A stretch of DNA of 64,000 bases from Pseudomonas sp. MWU15-20650 (GTDB lineage: Bacteria > Pseudomonadota > Gammaproteobacteria > Pseudomonadales > Pseudomonadaceae). Below are positions 52,472 through 61,200 of the stretch, piece after piece. Location of the stretch: positions 1 to 64,000 of the forward strand of contig NZ_JALJFG010000032.1 of the NCBI RefSeq assembly GCF_023242475.1. Reading direction: 5' to 3'. The notes under the pieces are model-generated. The model saw only the letters and a program-made list of their open reading frames with translations, was not told the DNA's origin and made no database searches. Position 1 is the first letter of the stretch; every line of letters begins with the position of its first letter. Position numbers and translations under genes: made by a program.

Positions 52472-53026
52472 ATGTTTGCCAAACAGTATTCACACCGCTT
52501 GCCCGCCGACTACGACATGGGCGTGATTCGCCGGCGTGCGGCGCAATTGGGGCCGCAGTGGGATCACACCGAGGGCTTGTTGTTCAAGGCGTTTGTCGCC
52601 CAGGAACGTGGGCAGGAGGCGGGGGTGGGTAACCTCTACTCGTCGGTGTACCTGTGGTCAGACCCGCTGCAAGCCGCCGACTTCTTGTTGGGCGAGCGCT
52701 TTGACCGGGTGCTCGACAGCTTTGGCCGACCGCATATCGAGAGCTGGCTGCCTCTGGACGTGCAGCGTGGCCCGGCACACGGCGCGTTGAGCCTGTACCG
52801 GGAAGAGTGGGCGTTGGCGCCGGGAGCGGATCGGGCCGCGATACTGGCCCAGGAGAAAGCGCGTAATCAGCGTTTGGCCGATAGCCACGACACGTTTGCG
52901 GTGCTCTTGGCGCTGGATGTACAGGCGTGGCGCCTGGTGCGGATCACTCTATCGAGCAAGGCGCTGGAGGCGGGGCATCCTGGAGCGGGCTATCAAGTGT
53001 TTTACCTGGCCCGTCCCGGGATCTAG
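52472..53026 (+). CDS. DUF4865 family protein
   Basis: 184 residues from ATG 52472, with GGGAG 7 nt upstream; the in-frame TTG at 52454 is not needed. Motifs such as MFAKQYSHRLPADYDMGVIR, GPQWDHTEGLLFKAFV, NLYSSVYLWSDPLQAADFLL and FDRVLDSFGRPHIESWLPL match DUF4865. It has no signal peptide. The fold resembles dimeric alpha-beta barrel monooxygenase-like proteins, but no function is established. It is divergent from the LysR gene that probably controls it. Confidence 0.82.
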   Translation: MFAKQYSHRLPADYDMGVIRRRAAQLGPQWDHTEGLLFKAFVAQERGQEAGVGNLYSSVYLWSDPLQAADFLLGERFDRVLDSFGRPHIESWLPLDVQRGPAHGALSLYREEWALAPGADRAAILAQEKARNQRLADSHDTFAVLLALDVQAWRLVRITLSSKALEAGHPGAGYQVFYLARPGI

Positions 53027-53102
53027 CACTGGCATAGGTGTGTGAGGCCGAATACAGTGGCGCGACTGCGCCACCTGTGCGCCAAAGCAGAGTGACATTG
53101 CG

Positions 53103-53675
53103 ATGCACGCCACCCGGTTGACGCTCGTCTGCCATGCCCGTACCCAAGCCCAGAAACGCGGGCGTTTTGCCTTGGACGAATCGCTGGACATGGACTGGCA
53201 AGCCGCCGTGTTGTCCGAGGTCGGTCGCTTCAAGCGTGCCCCCCGCGTGCTCTGCGGCCCGGAATTGCGCGCGTGGCAGACGGCGTTGATGTTCACCGAG
53301 CACCCACAGGTCGAACCGTTATTGCGCGAGTGTGATTTTGGCCGTTGGCAAGGCCAGGCCCTCGACGACATTCAGCAGGCCGAACCCGCGGCATTGAACG
53401 ACTGGCTGTGCGACAGCCGTGCCGCGCCCCATGGCGGCGAGTCCGTGGGGCAATTGTGCGAACGGGTGGGCCGATGGCTGCATTCCCTCGAACCGTTGCC
53501 TGGCCATGTCGTGGCAGTGACCCACCCGTTTGTGATCCGGGCGGCGTTGCTGCACGCCTTGCAATGCGCCCCGGCGATGTTCGGCTCGATTGATATCGAG
53601 CCGTTGTCGTCGGTTGAACTGCGGTTCAACGGGCGCTGGCGGTTGCGGCTGGAGGCGTCAATCGGGCGGGGCTGA
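53103..53675 (+). CDS. histidine-phosphatase-family protein with atypical RHG motif
   Basis: 190 residues of phosphoglycerate-mutase-like fold. The usual LVRHG(E/Q)T start is here LVCHARTQ: the nucleophile His11 is kept but the preceding Arg is Cys and Gly is Ala. The second Arg (CGPELRAWQTA), the acidic loop (LRECDFGRWQG) and the second His (VAVTHPFVIRAALLHAL) remain. Family members dephosphorylate small molecules; CobC-type members act in cobalamin synthesis. cobF lies 108 bp downstream, so a cobalamin-linked role is possible, but loss of the RHG Arg may reduce activity. Confidence 0.8.
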   Translation: MHATRLTLVCHARTQAQKRGRFALDESLDMDWQAAVLSEVGRFKRAPRVLCGPELRAWQTALMFTEHPQVEPLLRECDFGRWQGQALDDIQQAEPAALNDWLCDSRAAPHGGESVGQLCERVGRWLHSLEPLPGHVVAVTHPFVIRAALLHALQCAPAMFGSIDIEPLSSVELRFNGRWRLRLEASIGRG

Positions 53676-53697
53676 ATGGTCAAGACGATGTACGGCA

Positions 53698-53724
53698 AAA
53701 TCACCTGGCGCTACGAGGTGATTT
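53698..53724. repeat. inverted repeat between phosphatase and cobF
   Basis: AAATCACCT (53698-53706) and AGGTGATTT (53716-53724) form a perfect 9-bp inverted repeat around GGCGCTACG. It could be a weak terminator (no clear U-tract) or an operator. I see no cobalamin riboswitch features in this 108-bp gap. Confidence 0.4.
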
Positions 53725-53783
53725 GACCCAGCAGGTCAACGCCATAACATGGCAAAATCCACGCCCCGCATTGAGAGCAACCC

Positions 53784-54539
53784 ATGAAACGCATCCTGAT
53801 CATCGGCATTGGCGCCGGCAACCCTGACTACATCACGATGCAGGCCGTGAAGGCGCTGAACCGCACGGATGTGTTTTTCCTGATGGACAAGGGCCAGAGC
53901 AAGGACAAGCTGATCGACCTGCGCCGTGAGATCTGCCAGACCTACATCACCGAGCCTGGCTACCGGTTTGTCGAGGCCGATTGCCCGGAGCGCGTGCGCG
54001 GCGATGTCGACTACACCACCGCCGTGCAGGACCTCAACCGCGACAAGCAGCAGACCTTCGAGCGCATGATCAACGAGGAAATGGCCGACGGTGAAGTGGG
54101 GGCTTTCCTGGCGTGGGGTGATCCTGCGTTGTATGACAGCACCATCCGTATCTTGCAGGCGATCCTTGCCAGTGGCCGCTGTGTATTTGAGTTCGAAGTG
54201 ATCCCCGGTATCACCAGCGTGCAGGCCCTGGCCGCCCAGCATAAGGTGCCGCTGAACCGCATCGGCAAGTCCATCGAGATCACCACCGGGCGCCGTCTGG
54301 CGGCGGGGCGGGTGGGTGACGCGGATACCCTGGTGGTGATGCTTGATGCCGAAGATTCCTACCGCACCGTGGCCGACCAGGACCTGGATATCTACTGGGG
54401 GGCCTACCTGGGGACACCGGACGAGATCCTGATCAGCGGCAAAGTGGCGCAAGTGGCTGAAGAGATCGAACGGGTGCGCAAGGCCGCGCGGCTGGCCAAT
54501 GGTTGGATCATGGACACTTATTTGCTGCGCAAACCCTGA
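53784..54539 (+). CDS. cobF: precorrin-6A synthase (deacetylating)
   Basis: 251 residues of the tetrapyrrole methylase fold. The N-terminal SAM-site strand is KRILIIGIGAGNPDYITMQA. FFLMDKGQSKDKLIDLR, FLAWGDPALYDSTIRIL and FEVIPGITSVQALAAQHKVP are characteristic of CobF. The enzyme methylates C1 of precorrin-5 and releases the C20 carbon as acetate in aerobic cobalamin synthesis. Other cob genes are not in the window, so cobF stands apart from the main pathway cluster. An esterase gene follows 12 nt later. Confidence 0.93.
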   Translation: MKRILIIGIGAGNPDYITMQAVKALNRTDVFFLMDKGQSKDKLIDLRREICQTYITEPGYRFVEADCPERVRGDVDYTTAVQDLNRDKQQTFERMINEEMADGEVGAFLAWGDPALYDSTIRILQAILASGRCVFEFEVIPGITSVQALAAQHKVPLNRIGKSIEITTGRRLAAGRVGDADTLVVMLDAEDSYRTVADQDLDIYWGAYLGTPDEILISGKVAQVAEEIERVRKAARLANGWIMDTYLLRKP

Positions 54540-54551
54540 GGTCGTTTCCCC

Positions 54552-55271
54552 ATGCTCAAACTGTTTGCCCTGGCGCTCACCCTGATAGCAGGCGCCGCCC
54601 ATGCCGATTCTACGTTGCACACCGATTTGCCGCTGGCGTACCTGGAGCAGGCCCAGGGCGATGCACGCAACCAACCGCTGGTGATTTTCCTGCATGGGTT
54701 CGGCAGTAACGAGGAAGACCTGTTTGGTATCAAGGACGCGTTGCCTTCCACCTGGACTTACCTGTCGGCGCGTGCCCCGTTGCCGGTGGACCCCAACGGC
54801 TATCGCTGGTTTGCCAGGAAGCCGGGTGACGGCGATTACGATGGCGAGTCGGCCGACTTGCAAAGCAGCGCCAAGCTGATCAAGGCGTTTGTGACGCAGG
54901 CCACGGCCAAGTACCACACCCAAAGCGATCGCGTGTTCCTGGTGGGGTTCAGCCAGGGCGCGATCATGTCTTACGAAGTGGGCTTGCGTCAGCCCGAGTT
55001 GCTGCGCGGTATTGCGGCGCTCAGTGGCAGTGTGTTGCCGGTGCTCAAGGCCGAGCTCAAGCCCAATGAGGCGCTGGGTAAACTGGCGATCTTTATCGGC
55101 CACGGCACGTTGGACCAGGCGCTACCGTATGTGTCGGCCATGCGGGCGAATGAGGTGTTGCTGGGGCTGGGGCTCAAGCCCGAGTTTCACGGGTATCCGG
55201 GGATGCCGCATACGGTGAGCGAGACAGAAGTGCAGGACCTGAAAGCTTGGTTGGAGAAAAGCTTGAAGTAA
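54552..55271 (+). CDS. exported phospholipase/carboxylesterase-family hydrolase
   Basis: 239 residues with a signal peptide (MLKLFALALTLIAGAAHA). The alpha/beta-hydrolase core shows the oxyanion segment VIFLHGFGSNEEDLFGI, the nucleophile elbow VGFSQGAIMSYEVG, the acid in FIGHGTLDQALPY and the base in YPGMPHTVSE. This is the YpfH/carboxylesterase 2 group. The signal peptide makes it probably periplasmic or secreted. It follows cobF by 12 nt and is likely co-transcribed; a link with cobalamin is not implied. Confidence 0.88.
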   Translation: MLKLFALALTLIAGAAHADSTLHTDLPLAYLEQAQGDARNQPLVIFLHGFGSNEEDLFGIKDALPSTWTYLSARAPLPVDPNGYRWFARKPGDGDYDGESADLQSSAKLIKAFVTQATAKYHTQSDRVFLVGFSQGAIMSYEVGLRQPELLRGIAALSGSVLPVLKAELKPNEALGKLAIFIGHGTLDQALPYVSAMRANEVLLGLGLKPEFHGYPGMPHTVSETEVQDLKAWLEKSLK

Positions 55272-55285
55272 GCTCGGTCGAAAAT

Positions 55286-55482
55286 GTGGGAGGGGGCTTG
55301 CCCCCGATGGCGGTGTACCAGTCAAAGATATTGAGACTGACCCACCGCTATCGGGGCATAGGTAGCTACACAATTACCGTCGAACGCAAAATCTGTGACA
55401 AGCCCGCTCGCCACAGGGGAATATGACTGCCTTCAAAGGTTGTGTAGATACCGATGCTCATCGGGAGCAAGCCCCACATGTG
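55286..55482. repeat. REPIN interrupted by a 92-bp element with inverted ends
   Basis: A REPIN left arm GTGGGAGGGGGCTTGCCCCC starts at 55286 and its right arm returns as ATCGGGAGCAAGCCCCACA near 55480. Between them lies 55361-55452, bounded by GGTAGCTACACAA and TTGTGTAGATACC (12 of 13 complementary). It contains ACAAGCCCGCTCGCCACAGG, an arm of the other REP family. This fills the gap between the convergent esterase and the 184-residue secreted protein genes. Confidence 0.8.
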
Positions 55483-55506
55483 ATCGTGGTTGTCTATTAA
55501 ATCGGG

Positions 55507-56061
55507 TTATTTCCCACCGGTGATTTGCTTCACCAACTCCGCATGCCCTTTCACGTCATCCCCTCGTGAAATCGCCTGGATCACCAGCAAGTGGTTGCCG
55601 GAGCCGCCGAGGAAGGTGGAGTTCAAGGTCTTGCCGCCGCCCTGGGTGGCGGTGCTGTCTACCTGGCGCAGGCCGAGGCCCTTGTAGGTGAGTTTCTTCT
55701 CGCCCAGCTTCTTGAAGTCGGGCAGGGCAGCGCTCTGGTCCTTGACGAAATCAGCCACGGCGCCGTCGAGGAATTGCGGGTCATTGTCCTTGATCGTTGC
55801 GCCATCGTTACGCACGGTTTCGGCGACGATCACTACACTTTTCGTCGTCGAGTTCGCGTACAGGGTGCCTTGGGTGTCGGCGGTGCCATCTTCAGCCTTG
55901 CCGGAGGGCAGGGTGTCGGCGCGGTAGGCAGTGGGCAAGTTGAAGGTGAACTTGCCCGCTAAGGTGGAGATCGTCTGTGTGGCCGGCTTGGAGGCGGCGA
56001 ATACGCTGCCGGCGGCAAGCGCAAGGGCCAGCAGGGCTGCGGTCTTGGTGAAAGTGGCCAT
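55507..56061 (-). CDS. exported protein of unknown function
   Basis: 184 residues with a signal peptide (MATFTKTAALLALALAAGSV, FA). The mature part (AGKFTFNLPTAYRADTLPSG; GTLYANSTTKSVVIVAETV; NSTFLGGSGNHLLVIQAISR) resembles small periplasmic lipid-binding-like or DcrB-type beta folds, but I cannot assign a family. It has its own promoter region, 72 bp after the antiporter gene stop on the same strand. The start is the ATG followed by a Lys-containing n-region. Function unknown. Confidence 0.75.
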   Translation of the reverse strand: MATFTKTAALLALALAAGSVFAASKPATQTISTLAGKFTFNLPTAYRADTLPSGKAEDGTADTQGTLYANSTTKSVVIVAETVRNDGATIKDNDPQFLDGAVADFVKDQSAALPDFKKLGEKKLTYKGLGLRQVDSTATQGGGKTLNSTFLGGSGNHLLVIQAISRGDDVKGHAELVKQITGGK

Positions 56062-56133
56062 GAAGCGCTCCAGGGATGAACGAAATTGCGGCGTATTCTG
56101 TCAGAAAATTCGCAATATCGTTCATCCTCGGGC

Positions 56134-57942
56134 TTACACCTTGTCGGACTCCTCCTCAAGTCTGTCCATCTCAAACAAACGTGCCAGTTCCGTGCGGGCT
56201 TCCTGGGCGGTTTGCATGACCTTGGCCGCGTCGTCGTACACCGCGTGTTGGGCGGCGAGCAGTTGCAGGTCGTGGTGTTTGAAACGGTCGATGCGTGCAT
56301 CGGCCTGGGCCTGGGACAAACCCAGGCCGACCAGGGTGCGGCGGCTCATTTCCAGGCTGGAGTAGAAGGTTTCACGCACCGGTGAGGCGTCCAGGTCCAC
56401 CAGGCGGTGTACGTGCTGGCGGTTACGCGCGCGGGCGATGATCTTCATGTGCGGGTAGAGGCTGCGCACCAGTGCGGCGGTCTTGATGTTGATCTCCGGG
56501 TCGTCCATGGCGATGACGAAAAATTCCGCCTGGTCGACCTTGGCCGCATGCAGGATTTCCGGGCGCTGGGGGTCGCCGTAGAACACCGGCATGCCGCCAA
56601 AACTGCGGGTCAGTTCGATGGTTTCCACCGAGGTGTCGAGGGCGATGAACGAGATGTTCTGCGCGCGCAGGATACGCGCCACGATCTGGCCCATGCGGCC
56701 CATGCCGGCGATGACCACCCGCGGCGCGTCGCTTTCGATGGCGCGGTATTCCTCGGGCACGTCCACGGGCTTGACCTTGGGCTTGAACAGCTTCGGGCAG
56801 ATCAACAGCAACAGCGGGGTCACGGCCATGGACAGGGTGATGGTCAGCACCAGCACGTCGTAGAGGTGGGGGTCGAACAAGCCCTGGTCGCGGCCGATCT
56901 TGAACACCACGAAGGCGAATTCACCGCCTGCTGCAAGCACCACGCCCAGGCGCAAGGCGCTTTCGCGATTAAGGTCGCCCACCAGGCGGCCGACCGCGTA
57001 CAGCAGTGGCAGCTTCAAACCGATCAGCAGCAGGGTCAGGCCAATCACCACCAACGGCGTACTGAGTAACAGGCTGAGGTTGGCACCCATGCCCACGCTG
57101 ATAAAAAACAGCCCCAGCAACAGGCCCTTGAACGGTTCGATCTGGGATTCCAGCTCGTGGCGGTATTCCGAGTCCGCCAGTAGCAGGCCGGCGAGAAAGG
57201 CTCCCAGGGCCATGGACACCCCCACCAGCTCCATCAGCCAGGCCGTGCCGATCACCACCAGCAGGGCGGTGGCGGTGGACACTTCGCGCAGGCCGGTCTT
57301 GGCGACGATGCGAAACACTGGGCGCAACAGGTAGCGCCCGCCGATGATCACCACGGCAATGCTGCCCAGAATCTGCAGGACGTGCTGCAGGCCCTGGGCG
57401 TCGGTCGTCGGATGATCACTGCCGGCCAGCAGCGGCACCATGGCAATCAGCGGGATCGCCGCGATGTCCTGGAACAGCAAGATGGCAAAGGCGAGGCGCC
57501 CGTGGGGTTGGTTCAGTTCCTTGCGTTCGGCCAGGCTTTGCAAGCCAAAGGCGGTGGAGGACAGCGCCAGGCCCAAACCCAGCACGATGGCGCTGTTCCA
57601 CGACTGGCCAAACAGCCACAACGCCACCACGCCCATGACCAGCCCGGTGAGCAACACCTGGGCCAGGCCGACGCCGAACACGGCCTTGCGCATCACCCAT
57701 AACCGTTTGGGCGACAGCTCCAGGCCGATGATAAACAGCAACAGCACCACACCCAGTTCAGAGAACTGCGCCACGCTTTGCGGGTTGCCGACCAGGCCCA
57801 GTACCGATGGACCGATGATCACACCGGCGAACAGGTAGCCCAGCACCGCGCCCAGTTGCAGACGCTTGGCCAAAGGCACGGTCAGCACGGCGGCGAGCAG
57901 GAACACCACGGCTGCTTGTAACAGGTTGCCTTCATGGGGCAT
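56134..57942 (-). CDS. KefB/KefC-type potassium/proton antiporter (CPA2)
   Basis: 602 residues from ATG 57942 (MPHEGNLLQAAVVFLLAAVL), preceded by GGAG; the longer frame to 57999 adds a non-membrane 19-residue lead that family members lack. About 12 membrane helices span residues 1-380, including the Kef motif GLALSSTAFGLQSLAE. A C-terminal RCK/TrkA-N domain with VVIAGMGRMGQIVARIL and FYGDPQRPEILHAA binds nucleotide. It exports K+ in exchange for H+, in Kef under glutathione-adduct control. No KefF/G ancillary gene lies nearby. Confidence 0.9.
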   Translation of the reverse strand: MPHEGNLLQAAVVFLLAAVLTVPLAKRLQLGAVLGYLFAGVIIGPSVLGLVGNPQSVAQFSELGVVLLLFIIGLELSPKRLWVMRKAVFGVGLAQVLLTGLVMGVVALWLFGQSWNSAIVLGLGLALSSTAFGLQSLAERKELNQPHGRLAFAILLFQDIAAIPLIAMVPLLAGSDHPTTDAQGLQHVLQILGSIAVVIIGGRYLLRPVFRIVAKTGLREVSTATALLVVIGTAWLMELVGVSMALGAFLAGLLLADSEYRHELESQIEPFKGLLLGLFFISVGMGANLSLLLSTPLVVIGLTLLLIGLKLPLLYAVGRLVGDLNRESALRLGVVLAAGGEFAFVVFKIGRDQGLFDPHLYDVLVLTITLSMAVTPLLLLICPKLFKPKVKPVDVPEEYRAIESDAPRVVIAGMGRMGQIVARILRAQNISFIALDTSVETIELTRSFGGMPVFYGDPQRPEILHAAKVDQAEFFVIAMDDPEINIKTAALVRSLYPHMKIIARARNRQHVHRLVDLDASPVRETFYSSLEMSRRTLVGLGLSQAQADARIDRFKHHDLQLLAAQHAVYDDAAKVMQTAQEARTELARLFEMDRLEEESDKV

Positions 57943-58244
57943 GGAGAACTCCGGTTCTTTAAAGCGAATCGACAGGGCGCCATTAGAGCGCTTTTTCACA
58001 TTTTGAAACTTGTGTTTTTGTCGCGCCAGTCAATGAATGTTGGCTGTAAAACCATTTATGAACGGCTTTCGCGAAAGTATTAATACCATTTAATTCAATG
58101 ACTTTTCCGTGGGTCTACTAACGTTTCGAAAAAATGAATCAGTAGTCATCACGGTCAGCTGTTTCGAATTCGATGCGTGTGGGTATTTGGGTTGAGCTTC
58201 TGCGCATTCATGGATGAAAGGCTTGGACCACCAAGGAGTTGAAC
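57943..58244 (+). promoter_or_regulatory. AT-rich leader of the giant adhesin
   Basis: This 302-bp gap is markedly more AT-rich than its surroundings, notably from 58000 to 58160. It contains a perfect 12-bp palindrome CTTTCGCGAAAG (58066-58077) followed by TATTAATACCATTTAATTC, which offers several -10-like hexamers. AAGGAG at 58233-58238 is the ribosome site. I see no gene. Low GC plus a palindrome fits an H-NS/MvaT-silenced adhesin promoter, which is inference. Confidence 0.4.
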
Positions 58245-61200
58245 GTGGAAAGAAGACTTGTTGTGGGCGTTACACCTCGTATTTCTGCGCTTTCTCTTTC
58301 GATCCGCTTCGCCGTGGCCGGGCTGGTGATGGGGTTGTCCGGCCCTGAAGCGATGGCCGCGTGTTCGCCCGCCAGCCCCACGGCGGGCGCCACCGTGACC
58401 TGTACGGGTGTGCCGTCGCTGCCGCTGTTTCTGAACACCTTCGCCAGTGCCGTCGACGGCTTGACCGTCAACGTCAACAGCGGTGCGCAAATGAACGCCA
58501 CGCTCGGTGGGCTGGCGCTCAATCTCACTGGTAATAACCTCACATTCAATAACTCGGGCACCATCGACCCGGCGTTCCTGGGCGCGGTGACGTTGTTGAG
58601 TGGTGGGTTGTCGCTGGGTAACGCCAGCGCTTCGACGGTGAATATCACCAACACGTTGACCGGGATTATTCGCGGTACTGGCGATGTCTTGGGGTTGAAC
58701 CTGACCTCCCTCAACGGCATGGCGATGAATGTCGTCAATGGTGCGGGTGGTGTCACGAACATCACTAACAACGGTTCCATCGGCTCGACGTCGCTGCTCA
58801 ATTTGACGTTGTTTGCCTCTGACACCCCCGTGGTCGCGGTGCAGGGCGGCTCGCAAGTCAACTTCGTCAACAACGGCACCCTGACAGGGCGTGTCGCCTT
58901 TGAAACCTCCAGCTCCGGCAACACCTTTACCAATACCGGGGTCATCTCGGGCGGGGTGTCGATGGGGGCCGCAAGCACCAACACCTTCACGGCTGTCACC
59001 GGGTCGAGCGTGAGCTCCGGCGGTGGTGTCGGGCTCAGCCTGGGTGGCCTGATCGGTGTGAACCTGACCTTTGCGCCCACCGGGCAAGTGGACGGTGGGG
59101 CGGGTGGCAATAACTCGCTGATCCTGCAAAACACCATCGGTGTCGGCGGCGGTACCAGTGGTGCCGGCACGGCTTCCAGCGCCAGTTACATCAACTTCAA
59201 CAACCTCGCGATCAACAGCGGTACCTGGACCCTGCAAGGCCCGCTGGTGTCCGGTGCCACCACCCTCAATGGCGGTGTGGCGCTGTTCAATAACGCGGCA
59301 ACCTTTGGTAGCGGTGTACTGACCTCCAACGGCGGGATTATCCAGGCCAGCAATGCCGGCGTGACCCTCAGCAATTTGGTTGCGCTGGGCAGCGGCGGCC
59401 TTACTGTCCAGGGCGCCAACGGCATGACCTTGGGTGGGGTGATTTCCGGCAGTGGCGGTTTGACCAAGGCCGGCACTGGCCAGCTGTCCCTGAGCGGGGC
59501 CAACACCTACGCCGGCAATACCACCCTCAACGGCGGGTCGGTGCAATTGCTCAATAACCAGGCCTTCAGCACCGGTGCGGTCACCTTCGGCGGGACGACG
59601 ACGCTGTCGGCACCGGGGACGATCAGTCTCAATAACCTGATTACCCTCAACGGTGGCATGGGCATCAGTGGCAACGGCGGCCTGACCCTGGCAGGCGCGA
59701 TCAATGGCGCCGGAGGTATCAATAAAAACGGTGGTGGCATCCTGACGCTCAACGGTATCAATGCCGGGTATAGCGGCACGACCAACTTGAATACCGGTGG
59801 CCTGATCCTGGGCAACGGTAATGCGCTGGGTTCGGGGGCACTGACCGTCAATGGCGGGACGACACTGGACAGCAGCAGCGCAATTACCTTGAACAACAAC
59901 GTGGGCCTGAACGCCAACCTGACCACCGTCGGCAGCAATAACCTGACCCTGGCCGGCACGTTGTCGGGGGGTGGCGGTATCGTCAAGAACGGCACCAGCA
60001 CCTTGACGGTCAGTGGCAACAACGCCCAGAGCGGGGCGACCACCTTGGCCGCCGGCACCTTGCTGGTGGGCAACAACAACGCATTGGGCACGGGTGCCCT
60101 GAACACCTCCGCAGGCACCACGCTGGACGCGACCACCGCCGTCAGCTTGACCAACGCCGTCGGCCTGACCGGCGCCCTGACCCTGGGTGGCAGCCAAGCA
60201 TTGGGCTTGAACGGTGTCATCTCCGGCGCGGGTAGCTTGATCAAGAACGGTACGGCTGCCTTGAACCTCAGTGGCGCTAACACCTACACCGGCAATACCA
60301 GCCTCAATGCCGGTTCGCTGACCCTCGGTAACAATAGCGCCCTGGGCAACGGCGGCACATTGAGCACGGCCGATAACACCACGCTGGATGCCAGCAGCGC
60401 AGTCAGTGTCAACAATGGGATTAACCTGACCGGCAACCTGAATATTGCCGGTACCAATGACCTCGGTGTGTCCGGTGTGATTGGCGGCTCGGGCGGCCTG
60501 ACCAAGAACGGTACGGCGGCTCTGATTCTGAGTGGGGCCAACACCTTCCTGGCCGGCACCGTTCTCAATGGCGGCACGTTGAACGTCGGCAATGACCTAG
60601 CGCTGGGCAGCGGTGCGCTGAGCGTGTCCGGTGCATCGACGCTGGATAACAGCCCCGGTGTGACCCTGGCCAATGCCATCAACCTGGGGGCCGACCTGAC
60701 GCTGGCAGGGACCAGCCCGTTGACCCTGAGTGGTGCGATCGATGGTGCCTCGGCGCTGATCAAAAATGGTACTTCCAGCCTGGTGCTCAACGGTGCGAAT
60801 ACCTTCCAGGGCGGCACGACATTGAATGCCGGCAGCCTGACGCTGGGTAACGCCACTGCGCTGGGCACGGGCACCCTGACCGTGGCGGGTGCGGGCAGCT
60901 TGAACAACAATGCCGCGCTGGCGGTCAACAACACGATCACCCTCAATGCCAACCTGACTGCAGGCGGCGCCAACCCGCTGACGCTCGGTGGTGTGATCAG
61001 TGGGGCCGCCGGCTTGATCAAAACCGGCCTATCGAACCTCACGCTCAGTGGCGCCAACACCTACTCCGGGCCCACCACGCTGAGCGCCGGTTCATTGACT
61101 GTCGGTTCCAATACAGCCTTGGGCTCTGGCTTATTGAACGCTTCAGGGGGTACCACACTGGACGCCAGTACGGGCGTTGCCCTGGGCAATGCCATCAACC

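Noticed and set aside
53676..53783. Cobalamin riboswitch before cobF
   Set aside because: The 108-bp gap is too short and shows only a simple 9-bp inverted repeat, without a B12-box-like segment.
58155..61060. Long minus-strand open frames (680 and 2 x 258 codons) opposite the adhesin
   Set aside because: They are antisense shadows of the regular GC-rich repeats; the 777-nt spacing of their starts equals three repeat units, and no ribosome sites or domains are visible.
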